From contig JACABE010000016.1 in NCBI GenBank assembly GCA_013377005.1, positions 15,896 to 78,538 of the forward strand: 62,643 nucleotides of DNA, in the 5' to 3' direction. The notes beneath the pieces were generated by a model. It searched no databases and was not told where the DNA came from. It saw only the letters and a list, made by a program, of their open reading frames with translations. Below are positions 1 to 7,442 of the stretch, piece by piece (position 1 is the first letter of the stretch; every line of letters starts with the position of its first letter). The translations under genes were made by a program, and so were the position numbers. The DNA is from Bacteroidota bacterium. GTDB lineage: Bacteria; Bacteroidota; Bacteroidia; Bacteroidales; JACABE01.

Positions 1-412
1 CAAGACTTTTGGATGCTAGACCAAAGCTTTTGGAAGAAAGACCATGACTTTTGGATGCGAGACTAAGACTTTTGGAAGGTAGACCATAACTTTTGGAAGA
101 AAGACCAAGACTTTTGGAAGCAAGACCATAACTTTTGGATGCTAGACCAAAGCTTTTGGAAGAAAGACCAAGACTTTTGGATGCTAGACCAAAGCTTTTG
201 GAAGAAAGACCAAGACTTTTGGATGCTAGACCAAAGCTTTTGGAAGAAAGACCATGACTTTTGGAAGAAAGACCAAAGCTTTTGGGAGCGTCTTGATGAT
301 TTTTGGAAGGTTAAGGATAACTTTTGGAAGGTTAAGGAAGACTTTTGGATGCGTCTTGAATACTTTTGGAAGGTTAAGGAAGGTTTTTGGAAGCTTAAGG
401 TAGTTGATTTGT
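1..412 (+). repeat. 21-bp tandem array, 19 in-phase units
   Basis: Nineteen units of exactly 21 bp run from the window edge with no insertion or deletion. Every unit contains TTTTGG (or TTTTGGG) at the same phase, the first at position 7. The left units are close copies, such as tttggaagaaagaccaagac. The right units are more divergent but keep the period. Read in frame each unit is a heptad ending in Phe-Trp, with charged residues between. One unit carries an in-frame TAA at 64-66. The array continues beyond the left edge. It may be a non-coding minisatellite or the coding end of a repeat protein; the sequence alone does not settle which. Confidence 0.9.
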
Positions 413-414
413 AA
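139..414 (+). CDS. possible heptad-repeat protein (DxFW repeats)
   Basis: This frame is open for 91 codons through the 21-bp array and ends at a TAA just past it. The product would be twelve heptads with invariant Phe-Trp, alternating KKDQD and MLDQS in the first half and more varied K/R/E/D residues in the second. The ATG at 139 is simply the first after the nonsense codon at 64 and sits inside a repeat unit with no ribosome-binding site. The real start, if any, lies left of the window. Heptads keep Phe-Trp while other positions drift, which hints at protein-level constraint, but the same would follow from simple repeat expansion. No known family is recognised. Confidence 0.25.
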   Translation: MLDQSFWKKDQDFWMLDQSFWKKDQDFWMLDQSFWKKDHDFWKKDQSFWERLDDFWKVKDNFWKVKEDFWMRLEYFWKVKEGFWKLKVVDL

Positions 415-546
415 AGAAATGAAAATGCCTGACAGCGTATAGTAGGGAGTATAAATAAGTTTGTGTAAACACCCTATAGAGGGAGATAAACTTTAACAGC
501 CTTAGCACTAGACTATTTCTGCTGCGATTTTTTTTGTTAAAAAATA

Positions 547-575
547 TTGAAGAGAATTAAATTATTGTATATTTG
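547..575 (+). promoter_or_regulatory. Bacteroidota-type promoter
   Basis: The -33 TTG at 547-549 and -7 TATATTTG at 568-575 are separated by 18 bases, matching the phylum's TTG and TAnnTTTG consensus. It should start a transcript near 582 and serve the secreted-protein gene at 664. Nothing else is recognisable between the array and that gene. Confidence 0.6.
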
Positions 576-663
576 TGCGGTGAAAAATATACAAAAGGGA
601 CAGTAAACCAGAAAATTTGGGAGTATATGCTGCTTTTAGTATTAATATATAAAAAATAGAAAT

Positions 664-1509
664 ATGAAACATATTATTTTACTTTTTGGAGTTTTATCAT
701 TTTTTACAACAAAAGCACAGTATTCAAATTACTATTCGATAGACATAAATCAAAATGTAAATGAAAATATAAAAATAAGTGGAAATGTGAACGTGAATAA
801 AAACATTACTACTATAGACTATGGACAATTGTCAATTACCAATGCACAAAGGGAACGAAATCAATTGGAGAAATTGAAATATAATGATGAAAGAGAAAAG
901 AATATTTCACTTGAAATTGCTTCAGACCCAACTAAAGCTTATGATTATGGTTATCAAAACACATTCATAAGAAAAGGTGATGATGCTAAATCTTCAGGTT
1001 TCAAAAAATATACAAATAATTACCGAATTCCTCACAAATCACTATTTGTCAATGCAGGTAAAGGAAGGTTTGAAAACGTAAGCATAGAGGGAATAACAAC
1101 CGAAATAATTATTGGAACACCAAAATACAATACAGAAAACAAAGTAATAGATATTGAGAAAGATTGTAAAATTGAAGTGTATAAAGAAGGTGTTTTAAAT
1201 GATAGTCCTTCTGAAGCTGGTAAAAAAATTTTTGTTCACAAAAAAGACTTGAATCGAGCAACCGTATATGGAATTAAAGGATTCAAGGCCACTTTAATAT
1301 GGGAGGACGAATATCAAATCTTTATAACAGATACTTATAAATCTTTTGATGTAAGTATAGGTAATGGAGTTGTTTACTCTGTTAAAGTAAGAACATACGG
1401 AAACAAAAACGAAGTTACTTTTGAACAGTTAGAAGGTCGAAGATATTATCTTAGACGCTTAGTCGAAAAAGTTATATCAACTGCAGAAGTTAGTGATATG
1501 AAGTTTTAG
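664..1509 (+). CDS. secreted protein of unknown function
   Basis: The 281-residue product begins with a clear signal peptide (Lys-His, then a hydrophobic stretch ending TTKAQ near residue 19), so it is exported to the periplasm or outer surface. The mature part starts with an Asn-rich segment (residues about 25-50), then a Lys/Glu-rich region and several beta-rich stretches. No Cys cluster, lipobox or type IX C-terminal domain is visible. I do not recognise the family. It has its own promoter about 90 bases upstream and is followed after 29 bases by another unknown gene, so the two may be co-transcribed. The AT-rich codon use resembles the bulk of the window. Confidence 0.75.
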   Translation: MKHIILLFGVLSFFTTKAQYSNYYSIDINQNVNENIKISGNVNVNKNITTIDYGQLSITNAQRERNQLEKLKYNDEREKNISLEIASDPTKAYDYGYQNTFIRKGDDAKSSGFKKYTNNYRIPHKSLFVNAGKGRFENVSIEGITTEIIIGTPKYNTENKVIDIEKDCKIEVYKEGVLNDSPSEAGKKIFVHKKDLNRATVYGIKGFKATLIWEDEYQIFITDTYKSFDVSIGNGVVYSVKVRTYGNKNEVTFEQLEGRRYYLRRLVEKVISTAEVSDMKF

Positions 1510-1538
1510 TTATAAATACTGACTCTATTCATGATAAA

Positions 1539-2396
1539 ATGGAGAATCAACCCCTATACTCAAAAGTTTATAAATTGAATAATCATGGGACAAAACAAGG
1601 AATTATTCCAAGATTTGTTCATCAAATGCTCGATTTAGAGGAGATAGCATTTATGCCTATAGGAGGATTAAAAAAATCATATAAATATATTAATGTTGCA
1701 ATTTCAGATTTCACCTCTTTTTATGACTTAAATCAAGAAATTAAAATCAAAAGAAATGAGTTTTATAATAAATTAATTTCTAAAGAGATAATTGAAACGC
1801 AAGAAAATGGTGCTTTAAGTATAGACAGAACATTAGAAACTAACTTATTAGAGAATGTCAAAGCTTTTTTTATTAAAGGCCGAATATTAATAAATAATTG
1901 GGCAAAATCTGATGTATTGACTGATGAATATTTTGATCTTAAGAATCTTTTAATAGTTAATGATTCAAATTTTATTAAAAATTCCAATCATTATCTTTCA
2001 CTTGATGAACATAGACGCTATGAATATTTATTAAAACTTATTGAAAATGGAAGAAAACAATTTCTGACTAGATTCAATAACATTAGAGCAAGAATTGAAC
2101 ACGAGAATTTTCAATTATACTATTCGCAAATTGAGTTGATAAACGATGAAATTAAAATATTCGAACCATTACTTGATAATACTGCTATGTATGAATTAGT
2201 TGATTTTTTTTATGAAAACATCTTAAACTTGATTGAAAAAGTGATGGTATATTATTATGGAATTAATGCTTACTTAAACTGGAATAAATCTATGAACTTA
2301 TTCAAACGAGAAGAAGTAGACTTTGACAATCAATTATATGAATATGTAATTATTCCAAATCAAGAAATAGATAAAATGAAAAGATTAATAAAATAA
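1539..2396 (+). CDS. hypothetical protein, probably cytoplasmic
   Basis: The 285-residue product has no signal peptide or membrane segment. It is rich in Lys, Glu, Asn and aromatic residues with long predicted helices, including a long helical stretch around residues 150-230. It follows the secreted-protein gene by 29 bases on the same strand and probably shares its transcript. I do not recognise a domain. The region right of it (2397-2478) is AT-rich with nothing recognisable, and then begins the acr3 remnant. Confidence 0.7.
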   Translation: MENQPLYSKVYKLNNHGTKQGIIPRFVHQMLDLEEIAFMPIGGLKKSYKYINVAISDFTSFYDLNQEIKIKRNEFYNKLISKEIIETQENGALSIDRTLETNLLENVKAFFIKGRILINNWAKSDVLTDEYFDLKNLLIVNDSNFIKNSNHYLSLDEHRRYEYLLKLIENGRKQFLTRFNNIRARIEHENFQLYYSQIELINDEIKIFEPLLDNTAMYELVDFFYENILNLIEKVMVYYYGINAYLNWNKSMNLFKREEVDFDNQLYEYVIIPNQEIDKMKRLIK

Positions 2397-2478
2397 AAAT
2401 TAAGCTAATTAACTCTTTTTCATACAAAAACATAGACATAATGCAAAGCCACTTTTAACTTTATTATCTTTATATACT

Positions 2479-2580
2479 TTACAAACTGTTCTTAAAATAC
2501 TTCTTCTTTATCCAAAAGGCAGCATTTACCAAGGCTATCATTACGGGAACTTCTACCAAAGGACCAATAACAGCTGTAAA
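2479..2580 (-). pseudogene. 3' remnant of a second acr3 copy
   Basis: Read on the minus strand this is the last 33 codons plus stop of an ACR3 arsenite transporter, ending KKKYFKNSL. It is almost identical to the end of the intact acr3 (3817-3921): bases 2491-2580 match 3832-3921 with one substitution. Only the last codons differ (KNSL here, KENSL in the intact gene), so it is a slightly diverged copy with its own in-frame TAA. The homology stops abruptly at 2580, exactly where the left hairpin repeat of the rhuM cassette begins. Confidence 0.85.
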
Positions 2581-2661
2581 TTTGCAAGCACATTGCCAAA
2601 GCCCCACGAGTCAGTGCTACAACCAAAGCTTTGTCAAAGAGCTTGCAAAGCCAACGCTTCA
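2581..2661. repeat. hairpin-forming repeat, left of rhuM cassette
   Basis: The first 69 bases start TTTGCAAGC and end GCTTGCAAA, a perfect 9-bp terminal inverted pair, with a second inner pair TTGCCAAAG and CTTTGTCAA. The right copy at 3697-3765 has the same 69-base length and the same design but TTTGCAGGC with GCCTGTAAA, i.e. the arms changed together. The copies remain similar for about 12 more bases (CCAACGCTTC against CCAATGCTAA). They are direct repeats enclosing rhuM. Confidence 0.8.
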
Positions 2662-2699
2662 GAAGAAAATATAAAAAATTGCTTACAATATAAATTATT

Positions 2700-3686
2700 A
2701 TGAAAGAAAACCATTCAGATTTTATTTTATTTAAAACCGAAGATGAAAAAATTTCGGTGGATGTTCGTTTTGAAGATGAAACAGTATGGCTAACGCAAGA
2801 CCAAATGGCGTTTCTTTTTGGTAAAGCAAAATCTACAATTAACGAGCATATACAAAATGTTTTTACCGAAGGAGAGCTTGATGAGTCTGTATGTTTACAG
2901 AAATTCGGAATTTCCGAATTTCAGCAGAAAGCACCAAATTACTATAATTTAGACGTTATAATTTCTGTAGGATATCGAGTGAAATCCTTGCGTGGGACAC
3001 AGTTTCGACAATGGGCAACTAAACGACTTAACGAGTATATCCGAAAAGGTTTTGCAATGGATGATGAACGTTTGAAAAATTTAGGCGGTGGTGGCTATTG
3101 GAAAGAATTATTGCAACGCATACGCGACATTAGAGCCTCAGAAAAAGTATTTTACCGTCAGGTGTTAGATATTTATTCCACAAGTATTGATTACGATCCA
3201 AAAGCTGATGTTACCATCGTATTTTTCAAGAAAGTACAAAACAAAATTCATTATGCCATACACGGACAAACTGCAGCTGAAGTAATTTTTAACCGTGCCG
3301 ATGCTGTAAAAGAATTTATGGGTTTGATGACTTTTCCGGGCAATCGTCCGTATTTGAAAGATGTTGTTGTTGCAAAAAATTATTTAAATGAAATTGAACT
3401 TCGCTCACTTGGACAAATAGTTTCAGGATATTTGGATTTTGCCGAACGTCAAGCCGAACGTGAACAGACAATGACAATGAAAGATTGGGCTGAACATTTG
3501 GATAGAATTTTAACAATGAGCGGTGAAAATTTATTAGTCGGAGCAGGTTCAATCAGCCACGAAAAAGCAATAGAAAAAGCAACTACAGAGTATAAAAAAT
3601 ATCAACAAAAAACATTAAGCGAAGCAGAAAAAAACTATTTGGAGAGTTTGAAAGTATTAGAAAAAAAAACCAAACAGAAAAAGTAA
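2700..3686 (+). CDS. rhuM: RhuM family protein
   Basis: The 328-residue product matches the RhuM family (first described from Salmonella pathogenicity island 3). It has the typical DETVWLTQDQMAFLFG segment near residues 26-41, a winged-helix-like DNA-contact region with KSTINEHIQNVF, the NYYNLDVIISVGYRV motif near residues 80-96, and the C-terminal YLDFAERQAE segment. Molecular function is not established; members are often found in mobile islands and near phage or restriction genes. Here it is a solitary gene in a cassette bounded by two hairpin direct repeats next to arsenite-transporter sequence, which points to acquisition as a unit. The ATG is preceded by an AT-rich stretch without a strong ribosome-binding site, common in this phylum. 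Confidence 0.9.
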   Translation: MKENHSDFILFKTEDEKISVDVRFEDETVWLTQDQMAFLFGKAKSTINEHIQNVFTEGELDESVCLQKFGISEFQQKAPNYYNLDVIISVGYRVKSLRGTQFRQWATKRLNEYIRKGFAMDDERLKNLGGGGYWKELLQRIRDIRASEKVFYRQVLDIYSTSIDYDPKADVTIVFFKKVQNKIHYAIHGQTAAEVIFNRADAVKEFMGLMTFPGNRPYLKDVVVAKNYLNEIELRSLGQIVSGYLDFAERQAEREQTMTMKDWAEHLDRILTMSGENLLVGAGSISHEKAIEKATTEYKKYQQKTLSEAEKNYLESLKVLEKKTKQKK

Positions 3687-3696
3687 AACCAACGCA

Positions 3697-3777
3697 TTTG
3701 CAGGCACATTGCCAAAGCCACACGAACCTATTCACAGACTAAAACTTTGTCAAAGAGCCTGTAAAACCAATGCTAAA
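3697..3777. repeat. hairpin-forming repeat, right of rhuM cassette
   Basis: This is the partner of the repeat at 2581-2661. Arms TTTGCAGGC (3697-3705) and GCCTGTAAA (3757-3765) pair with one G-U wobble; the inner arms TTGCCAAAG and CTTTGTCAA are kept. It begins 10 bases after the rhuM stop. A further inverted pair, CAATGCTAA (3768-3776) and TTAGCATTG (3803-3811), spans the space up to the acr3 stop and could fold downstream of acr3 on the minus strand, but lacks a T-run. Confidence 0.75.
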
Positions 3778-3816
3778 GAAAAATTGTTTTTTAAAAATTT
3801 CCTTAGCATTGTTAAA

Positions 3817-4896
3817 TTATAAACTATTTTCCTTAAAATATTTCTTCTTTATCCAAAAGGCAGCATTTACCAAGGCTATCATTACGGGAACTTCTACCAA
3901 AGGACCAATAACAGCTGTAAAGGCTTCGCCGGAATTCATACCAAATATGGCTATTGCTACGGCAATGGCTAATTCGAAATTATTGCTGGCAGCGGTAAAC
4001 GATAAGGTAACCGATTGTCCGTAAGTGGCACCGGTGCGTTTGCTCATATAAAAAGAGCCGAAGAACATGATGACAAAATAAATCAGCAGGGGAATGGCTA
4101 TCAGCACCACATCCAAGGGAATCTTTACAATGTATTCGCCCTTGAGCGAGAACATCACTACAATGGTAAACAGCAAAGCTATCAGCGTAAGCGGACTTAT
4201 TTTGGGTATAAACTTGGTATGGTACCATTGTTTGCTTTTTACACGGATGAGGATAAAGCGGGTGAGGAAGCCGGCAAGGAAAGGAATGCCGAGGTAAATA
4301 AATACACTTTCGGCTATTTGTGCTATGGTAATCTTTGCTACGGCATCGCTGGTGGGTATGCCGAACCAGCCCGGTAATACGGCAATAAATACATAGGCAT
4401 ATACCGAAAAGAACAATACCTGAAAGATGGAATTAAAAGCCACCAAACCGGCAGCATATTGGGTGTCGCCCTTTGCCAGATCGTTCCATACAATTACCAT
4501 GGCAATGCAACGTGCCAGTCCGATCATAATGATGCCATACATATAAGGCAGGTTGGCATTGTTTTCGCCGGGGAACAGCTTGAAAAATGTAATGGCTAAG
4601 GCAAACATCAATACGGGACCAATGAGCCAGTTTTGTACCAATGATAAGGTTAATACTTTCCAGTTGCGGAACACATCGCCCAGTTCTTCATACTTTACCT
4701 TTGCCAATGGCGGATACATCATAACGATGAGTCCGATGGCAATGGGGATATTGGTGGTGCTTTCGGGTGATGATTTGAGGGATTCCCAGAATTGTGCAAT
4801 GGCAGGGAATAAATAACCCGAAAATACGCCAATAAACATGGCAAGGAATATCCATAAAGTCAGGTAGCGGTCTAAAAAGTTTAATCTTGTTTTCAT
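3817..4896 (-). CDS. acr3: ACR3 family arsenite efflux transporter
   Basis: The 359-residue inner-membrane protein has about ten hydrophobic segments and the ACR3 signature [19 protein letters not shown], with the functionally important Cys at residue 130. It exports As(III), the product of ArsC, from the cytoplasm using the proton gradient. Length is typical. It lies downstream of the arsR-led operon on the same strand, but is separated from the 64-residue Cys-rich gene by a strong terminator (5060-5093) and a repeat, so it may have its own promoter, which I could not identify. GC content looks higher than the flanking rhuM region. Its last 30 codons are duplicated at 2479-2580. Confidence 0.95.
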   Translation of the reverse strand: MKTRLNFLDRYLTLWIFLAMFIGVFSGYLFPAIAQFWESLKSSPESTTNIPIAIGLIVMMYPPLAKVKYEELGDVFRNWKVLTLSLVQNWLIGPVLMFALAITFFKLFPGENNANLPYMYGIIMIGLARCIAMVIVWNDLAKGDTQYAAGLVAFNSIFQVLFFSVYAYVFIAVLPGWFGIPTSDAVAKITIAQIAESVFIYLGIPFLAGFLTRFILIRVKSKQWYHTKFIPKISPLTLIALLFTIVVMFSLKGEYIVKIPLDVVLIAIPLLIYFVIMFFGSFYMSKRTGATYGQSVTLSFTAASNNFELAIAVAIAIFGMNSGEAFTAVIGPLVEVPVMIALVNAAFWIKKKYFKENSL

Positions 4897-4923
4897 GTGT
4901 TTCTATTTAATTTTATAATTTAA

Positions 4924-5036
4924 TTGGGACGCGGATAACACGGATACGTTCCGTAAACGCGGATTTATACTGATTTTTAATCCGTTTTAATCTGTGTTTT
5001 CCTTTAGGAATCTGCGTCATCAGCGTTCTGTTTAAT
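4924..5036. repeat. degenerate intergenic repeat (GCGGAT/ATCCG family)
   Basis: This stretch contains repeated and inverted words: GACGCGGATAACACGGAT, AACGCGGATTTA, AATCCGTTTTAATCTGTG and TCTGCGTCATCAGCG. Such GCGGAT/ATCCGC-rich intergenic elements are familiar in Bacteroidota genomes. Here it fills the space between acr3 and the terminator of the upstream operon and can fold on itself. Confidence 0.5.
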
Positions 5037-5050
5037 TTGTATCGTTTAAT

Positions 5051-5093
5051 TTTATAAAAAACTCCTGACGCTGTAAAAACAGTATCAGGAGTT
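5051..5093 (-). terminator. rho-independent terminator of the arsR-arsM operon
   Basis: On the minus strand AACTCCTGA (5093-5085) pairs with TCAGGAGTT (5068-5060), with an additional inner CTGT/ACAG pairing and a small loop. It is followed by a run of six T residues. It lies about 55 bases past the stop of the 64-residue Cys-rich gene and should separate that operon from acr3. Confidence 0.85.
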
Positions 5094-5146
5094 GGTGATT
5101 ATTTAAAAACTAAGTGTCATAAATAAATGATTTGAATTAGGAAATA

Positions 5147-5341
5147 CTAGCAATTGCATCCGCAACCACATCCACCAGAAGCTTTTTCAGCAACAGGAGC
5201 TGCCGTCAGCACTTCTTTGATGATATTATTTACGGTAGTGTTGTCATCTTCTTTGCAACAAGAGGTAGAACCTCCGCAACAAGAAGATTCGCTTTCGTTA
5301 TTACTATCATTTGCATTCATATTCATTTTGTCGTTGTCCAT
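5147..5341 (-). CDS. small Cys-rich protein in arsenic operon
   Basis: The 64-residue product has eight cysteines in three groups: Cys21-Cys22, Cys28-Cys29, and a C-terminal tail with Cys58, 60, 62 and 64 (GGCGCGCNC). Residues 1-20 are polar, rich in Asn, Asp and Met; residues 36-48 form a short helical segment. No signal peptide is visible, so it is probably cytoplasmic. It is the last gene of the arsR-led operon, 76 bases after arsM and just before the terminator. The thiol arrangement suggests binding of As(III) or another soft metal, perhaps as a sink or carrier, but this is inference; I recognise no named family. Confidence 0.75.
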   Translation of the reverse strand: MDNDKMNMNANDSNNESESSCCGGSTSCCKEDDNTTVNNIIKEVLTAAPVAEKASGGCGCGCNC

Positions 5342-5417
5342 TTGTTATTAAATTTAGGTTTGTTAAAAAATTAAAACTATACAAATAAGTTGCTTACACA
5401 ACTTATTGTTCTTTTGA

Positions 5418-6251
5418 TCAGCAATTACCTTCGCAATTGCAATCAGGCTTTTCGGCATATACAGTGATGCTGTAAATGCCGGTATTTTTCTGCTTCAGCT
5501 CTTCTAATTCATCCGCAGTTATATAATTCAACAGAATTTCATCCGGAATATTGATTTTCTTTTCTTTCTGAATACTGATATTCTTAAATCCACAGGATGC
5601 GATAATATCTATATATTCCTGTTTCTGAATAGCACCCGACACACAACCTGCATACATTTCGGCAGCTTGTTCGAGTTTAGCGGGCAATTTACCGTCCAAT
5701 ACAACATCTGAAATGGAAAAATGTCCGTTCGCTTTTAAAATTCTGTATATTTCGTCAAAGGCTTTCTTTTTATCGGGAACCAGATTGAGTACACAATTAC
5801 TGATAACCACATCGGCTTTATTGGCTGTGAGTGGCATTTTTTCGATATCACCAAAGCGAAATTCTACATTGTTGAAACCTAATTTTTCAACATTTTCTTT
5901 GGCTTTTTCTATCATAGTTTCGGTAAAATCCACACCTATCACTTTACCTGTTTCGCCTACCAAAGCCCTTGCCACAAAACAATCGTTGCCTGCACCCGAA
6001 CCCAGGTCAACAACGGTATCTCCTTTTTTGATCAGGGCAAACTCCGTAGGAATACCACAACCCAAGCCTAAATCAGCATCAGGGTTGTATCCCTGCAATT
6101 CGTTGTAGCTTTCGCTGAAGATGGTATAATCAACCCCAGAGCAGCTGAACGAACCAATGCCACAGCATGATGTTTCATTCTGAACTTTGGATTGGCTGGC
6201 TATTTCACCGTATTTTTCTTTTACTATGTTTTTTAATTCGTTATTTTCCAT
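5418..6251 (-). CDS. arsM: arsenite S-adenosylmethionine methyltransferase
   Basis: The 277-residue enzyme methylates As(III) with S-adenosylmethionine, yielding methylated arsenicals. The SAM-binding motif VVDLGSGAGNDCFVA lies near residue 80, followed by GVDFTETMIEKA. Conserved ArsM cysteines are present, including one in the AEMYAGCVSGA segment and another in SCGF. Extra cysteines occur near the N-terminus (SCCGIGSFSC) and in a C-terminal tail with Cys271, 273 and 277. The start codon is separated from the upstream arsC stop by one base, so translation is coupled. SAM for the reaction is made by metK elsewhere in this window. Confidence 0.93.
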   Translation of the reverse strand: MENNELKNIVKEKYGEIASQSKVQNETSCCGIGSFSCSGVDYTIFSESYNELQGYNPDADLGLGCGIPTEFALIKKGDTVVDLGSGAGNDCFVARALVGETGKVIGVDFTETMIEKAKENVEKLGFNNVEFRFGDIEKMPLTANKADVVISNCVLNLVPDKKKAFDEIYRILKANGHFSISDVVLDGKLPAKLEQAAEMYAGCVSGAIQKQEYIDIIASCGFKNISIQKEKKINIPDEILLNYITADELEELKQKNTGIYSITVYAEKPDCNCEGNC

Positions 6252-6252
6252 G

Positions 6253-6675
6253 TTATTTATTATTGATATTATTTATATAAAATGCCATAAATCCGGCTTT
6301 TATTTCGTCGCGTACCCTTCTGAATTCGCTCATGACAAATTCATCGGAACCTATTGCATGTGAAGGATCATCAAAACCAATATGCAAACGGTGTTTTACA
6401 TTGCCCAGAAAAGCAGGACAACTTTCATTGGCACCCCCGCAAACGGTAATTACATAATCCCATGCCTGATTCAGGTATAAATCTACTGAATCTGAAGTGT
6501 GATGGCTGATATCAATGCCGATTTCTTTCATCACCATAACAGCTTTTTCATTTAATTTACCCGAAGCTTCGGTTCCGGCTGAACGAACTGTCAGCTTCTT
6601 ATCAAATGATTTCAAAAAACCATGCGCCATTTGGCTGCGGCAACTGTTGCCGGTACATAAAATTAAAACTTTCAT
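6253..6675 (-). CDS. arsC: arsenate reductase, thioredoxin-coupled type
   Basis: The 140-residue protein belongs to the low-molecular-weight phosphatase-like ArsC family that reduces As(V) to As(III). The P-loop is CTGNSCRS at residues 7-14 (nucleophile Cys7). The resolving cysteines appear as Cys79 and Cys86 in VCGGANESCPAF, a small variation on the usual VCDNA-x-x-x-CP motif. Length is typical. It sits directly before arsM (one base apart), so reduction, methylation and export genes are grouped. A cytosolic thioredoxin would recycle it. Confidence 0.93.
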   Translation of the reverse strand: MKVLILCTGNSCRSQMAHGFLKSFDKKLTVRSAGTEASGKLNEKAVMVMKEIGIDISHHTSDSVDLYLNQAWDYVITVCGGANESCPAFLGNVKHRLHIGFDDPSHAIGSDEFVMSEFRRVRDEIKAGFMAFYINNINNK

Positions 6676-6710
6676 GTGATTTTAATTTTTATATTATTGT
6701 TATTTACATA

Positions 6711-6770
6711 ACCGCTAAGTGGTTAACTAATTATTGATATTTGAACATTTGGATATGACCGCTAAGCGGT
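6711..6770. repeat. pair of short palindromes between ABC gene and arsC
   Basis: Two copies of a short dyad occur: ACCGCTAAGTGGTT at 6711-6724 and ACCGCTAAGCGGT at 6758-6770. They lie in the 97-base gap between the ABC ATPase gene and arsC. They might form small hairpins that alter processing or polarity between the two halves of the operon, or bind a regulator. No T-run follows. Confidence 0.5.
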
Positions 6771-6772
6771 TT

Positions 6773-7441
6773 CTATTTAATTTCACCGTTGTCGAGATGT
6801 ATTCTCACATTGCCGTATTCGGCAGCTACAGGACTGTGCGTAACCATAACCACGGTAATATTGTTTTTTAGATTGATTGCTTTCAGGAAATCCAATATTT
6901 CGATAGAAAGTTTTGGATCAAGATTACCTGTGGGTTCATCAGCAAAAATGATGGAAGGTGAATTAACCAAAGCCCTTGCAATGGCCACCCTTTGCTGCTG
7001 CCCTGCTGATAATTCCCTCGGCAGATGATTCATACGCATTCCCATACCTACTATTTCCAGCACTTCTACAGCTTTGGACTGCTGCATGGCTTTATTCATT
7101 TTAATCAAAGCCAAAGGCAATTTTACATTTTGGATAGCGGTAAGATAAGTAATCAATGCAAAGCTCTGCATGATAAAGCCTACATTTTGCCTTCTGAACA
7201 ACGCCAGTTCGCTGTCATTTACCAGCGTCAGATTTTTATCCATCAAACTGAAACTACCAGAGCTGGGTCTGATTAATCCGGCTAATGTTAACAATAGCGT
7301 AGTTTTTCCTGAACCCGATGGACCAGTTATAGTAACAAAGCTGCCTTTTTCAGCCGTAAGCGAAATATTTTTAAGGGCACCTACGATACCGTCTTTATGA
7401 TGGTATTGTTTTGAAAGGTTTTCTGTATGTAATATATTCAT
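6773..7441 (-). CDS. ABC transporter ATP-binding protein (MacB/LolD type)
   Basis: The 222-residue ATPase has Walker A GPSGSGKTTLL, the Q-loop, signature LSAGQQQRVAIARAL and Walker B IIFADEPTG followed by the switch His in VMVTHS. It is of the class that partners FtsX-type permeases. I chose the ATG at 7441 because AGGAGG (7453-7448) lies seven bases ahead; that ribosome-binding site overlaps the stop of the permease gene, so the two are translationally coupled. A longer reading from 7486 is possible but begins inside the permease. It lies between the permease and arsC. Substrate is unknown; an arsenic-thiol or lipoprotein role is inference. Confidence 0.88.
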   Translation of the reverse strand: MNILHTENLSKQYHHKDGIVGALKNISLTAEKGSFVTITGPSGSGKTTLLLTLAGLIRPSSGSFSLMDKNLTLVNDSELALFRRQNVGFIMQSFALITYLTAIQNVKLPLALIKMNKAMQQSKAVEVLEIVGMGMRMNHLPRELSAGQQQRVAIARALVNSPSIIFADEPTGNLDPKLSIEILDFLKAINLKNNITVVMVTHSPVAAEYGNVRIHLDNGEIK

Positions 7442-7442
7442 T

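Noticed and set aside
1-412. CRISPR-like array
   Set aside because: Units are contiguous 21-bp tandem copies with no unique spacers, and there are no cas genes in the window.
2581-3777. Integron attC sites around rhuM
   Set aside because: The repeats lack the RYYYAAC and GTTRRRY core sites in opposite orientation, and there is no integrase; the flanking CCAACGC words are in the same direction.
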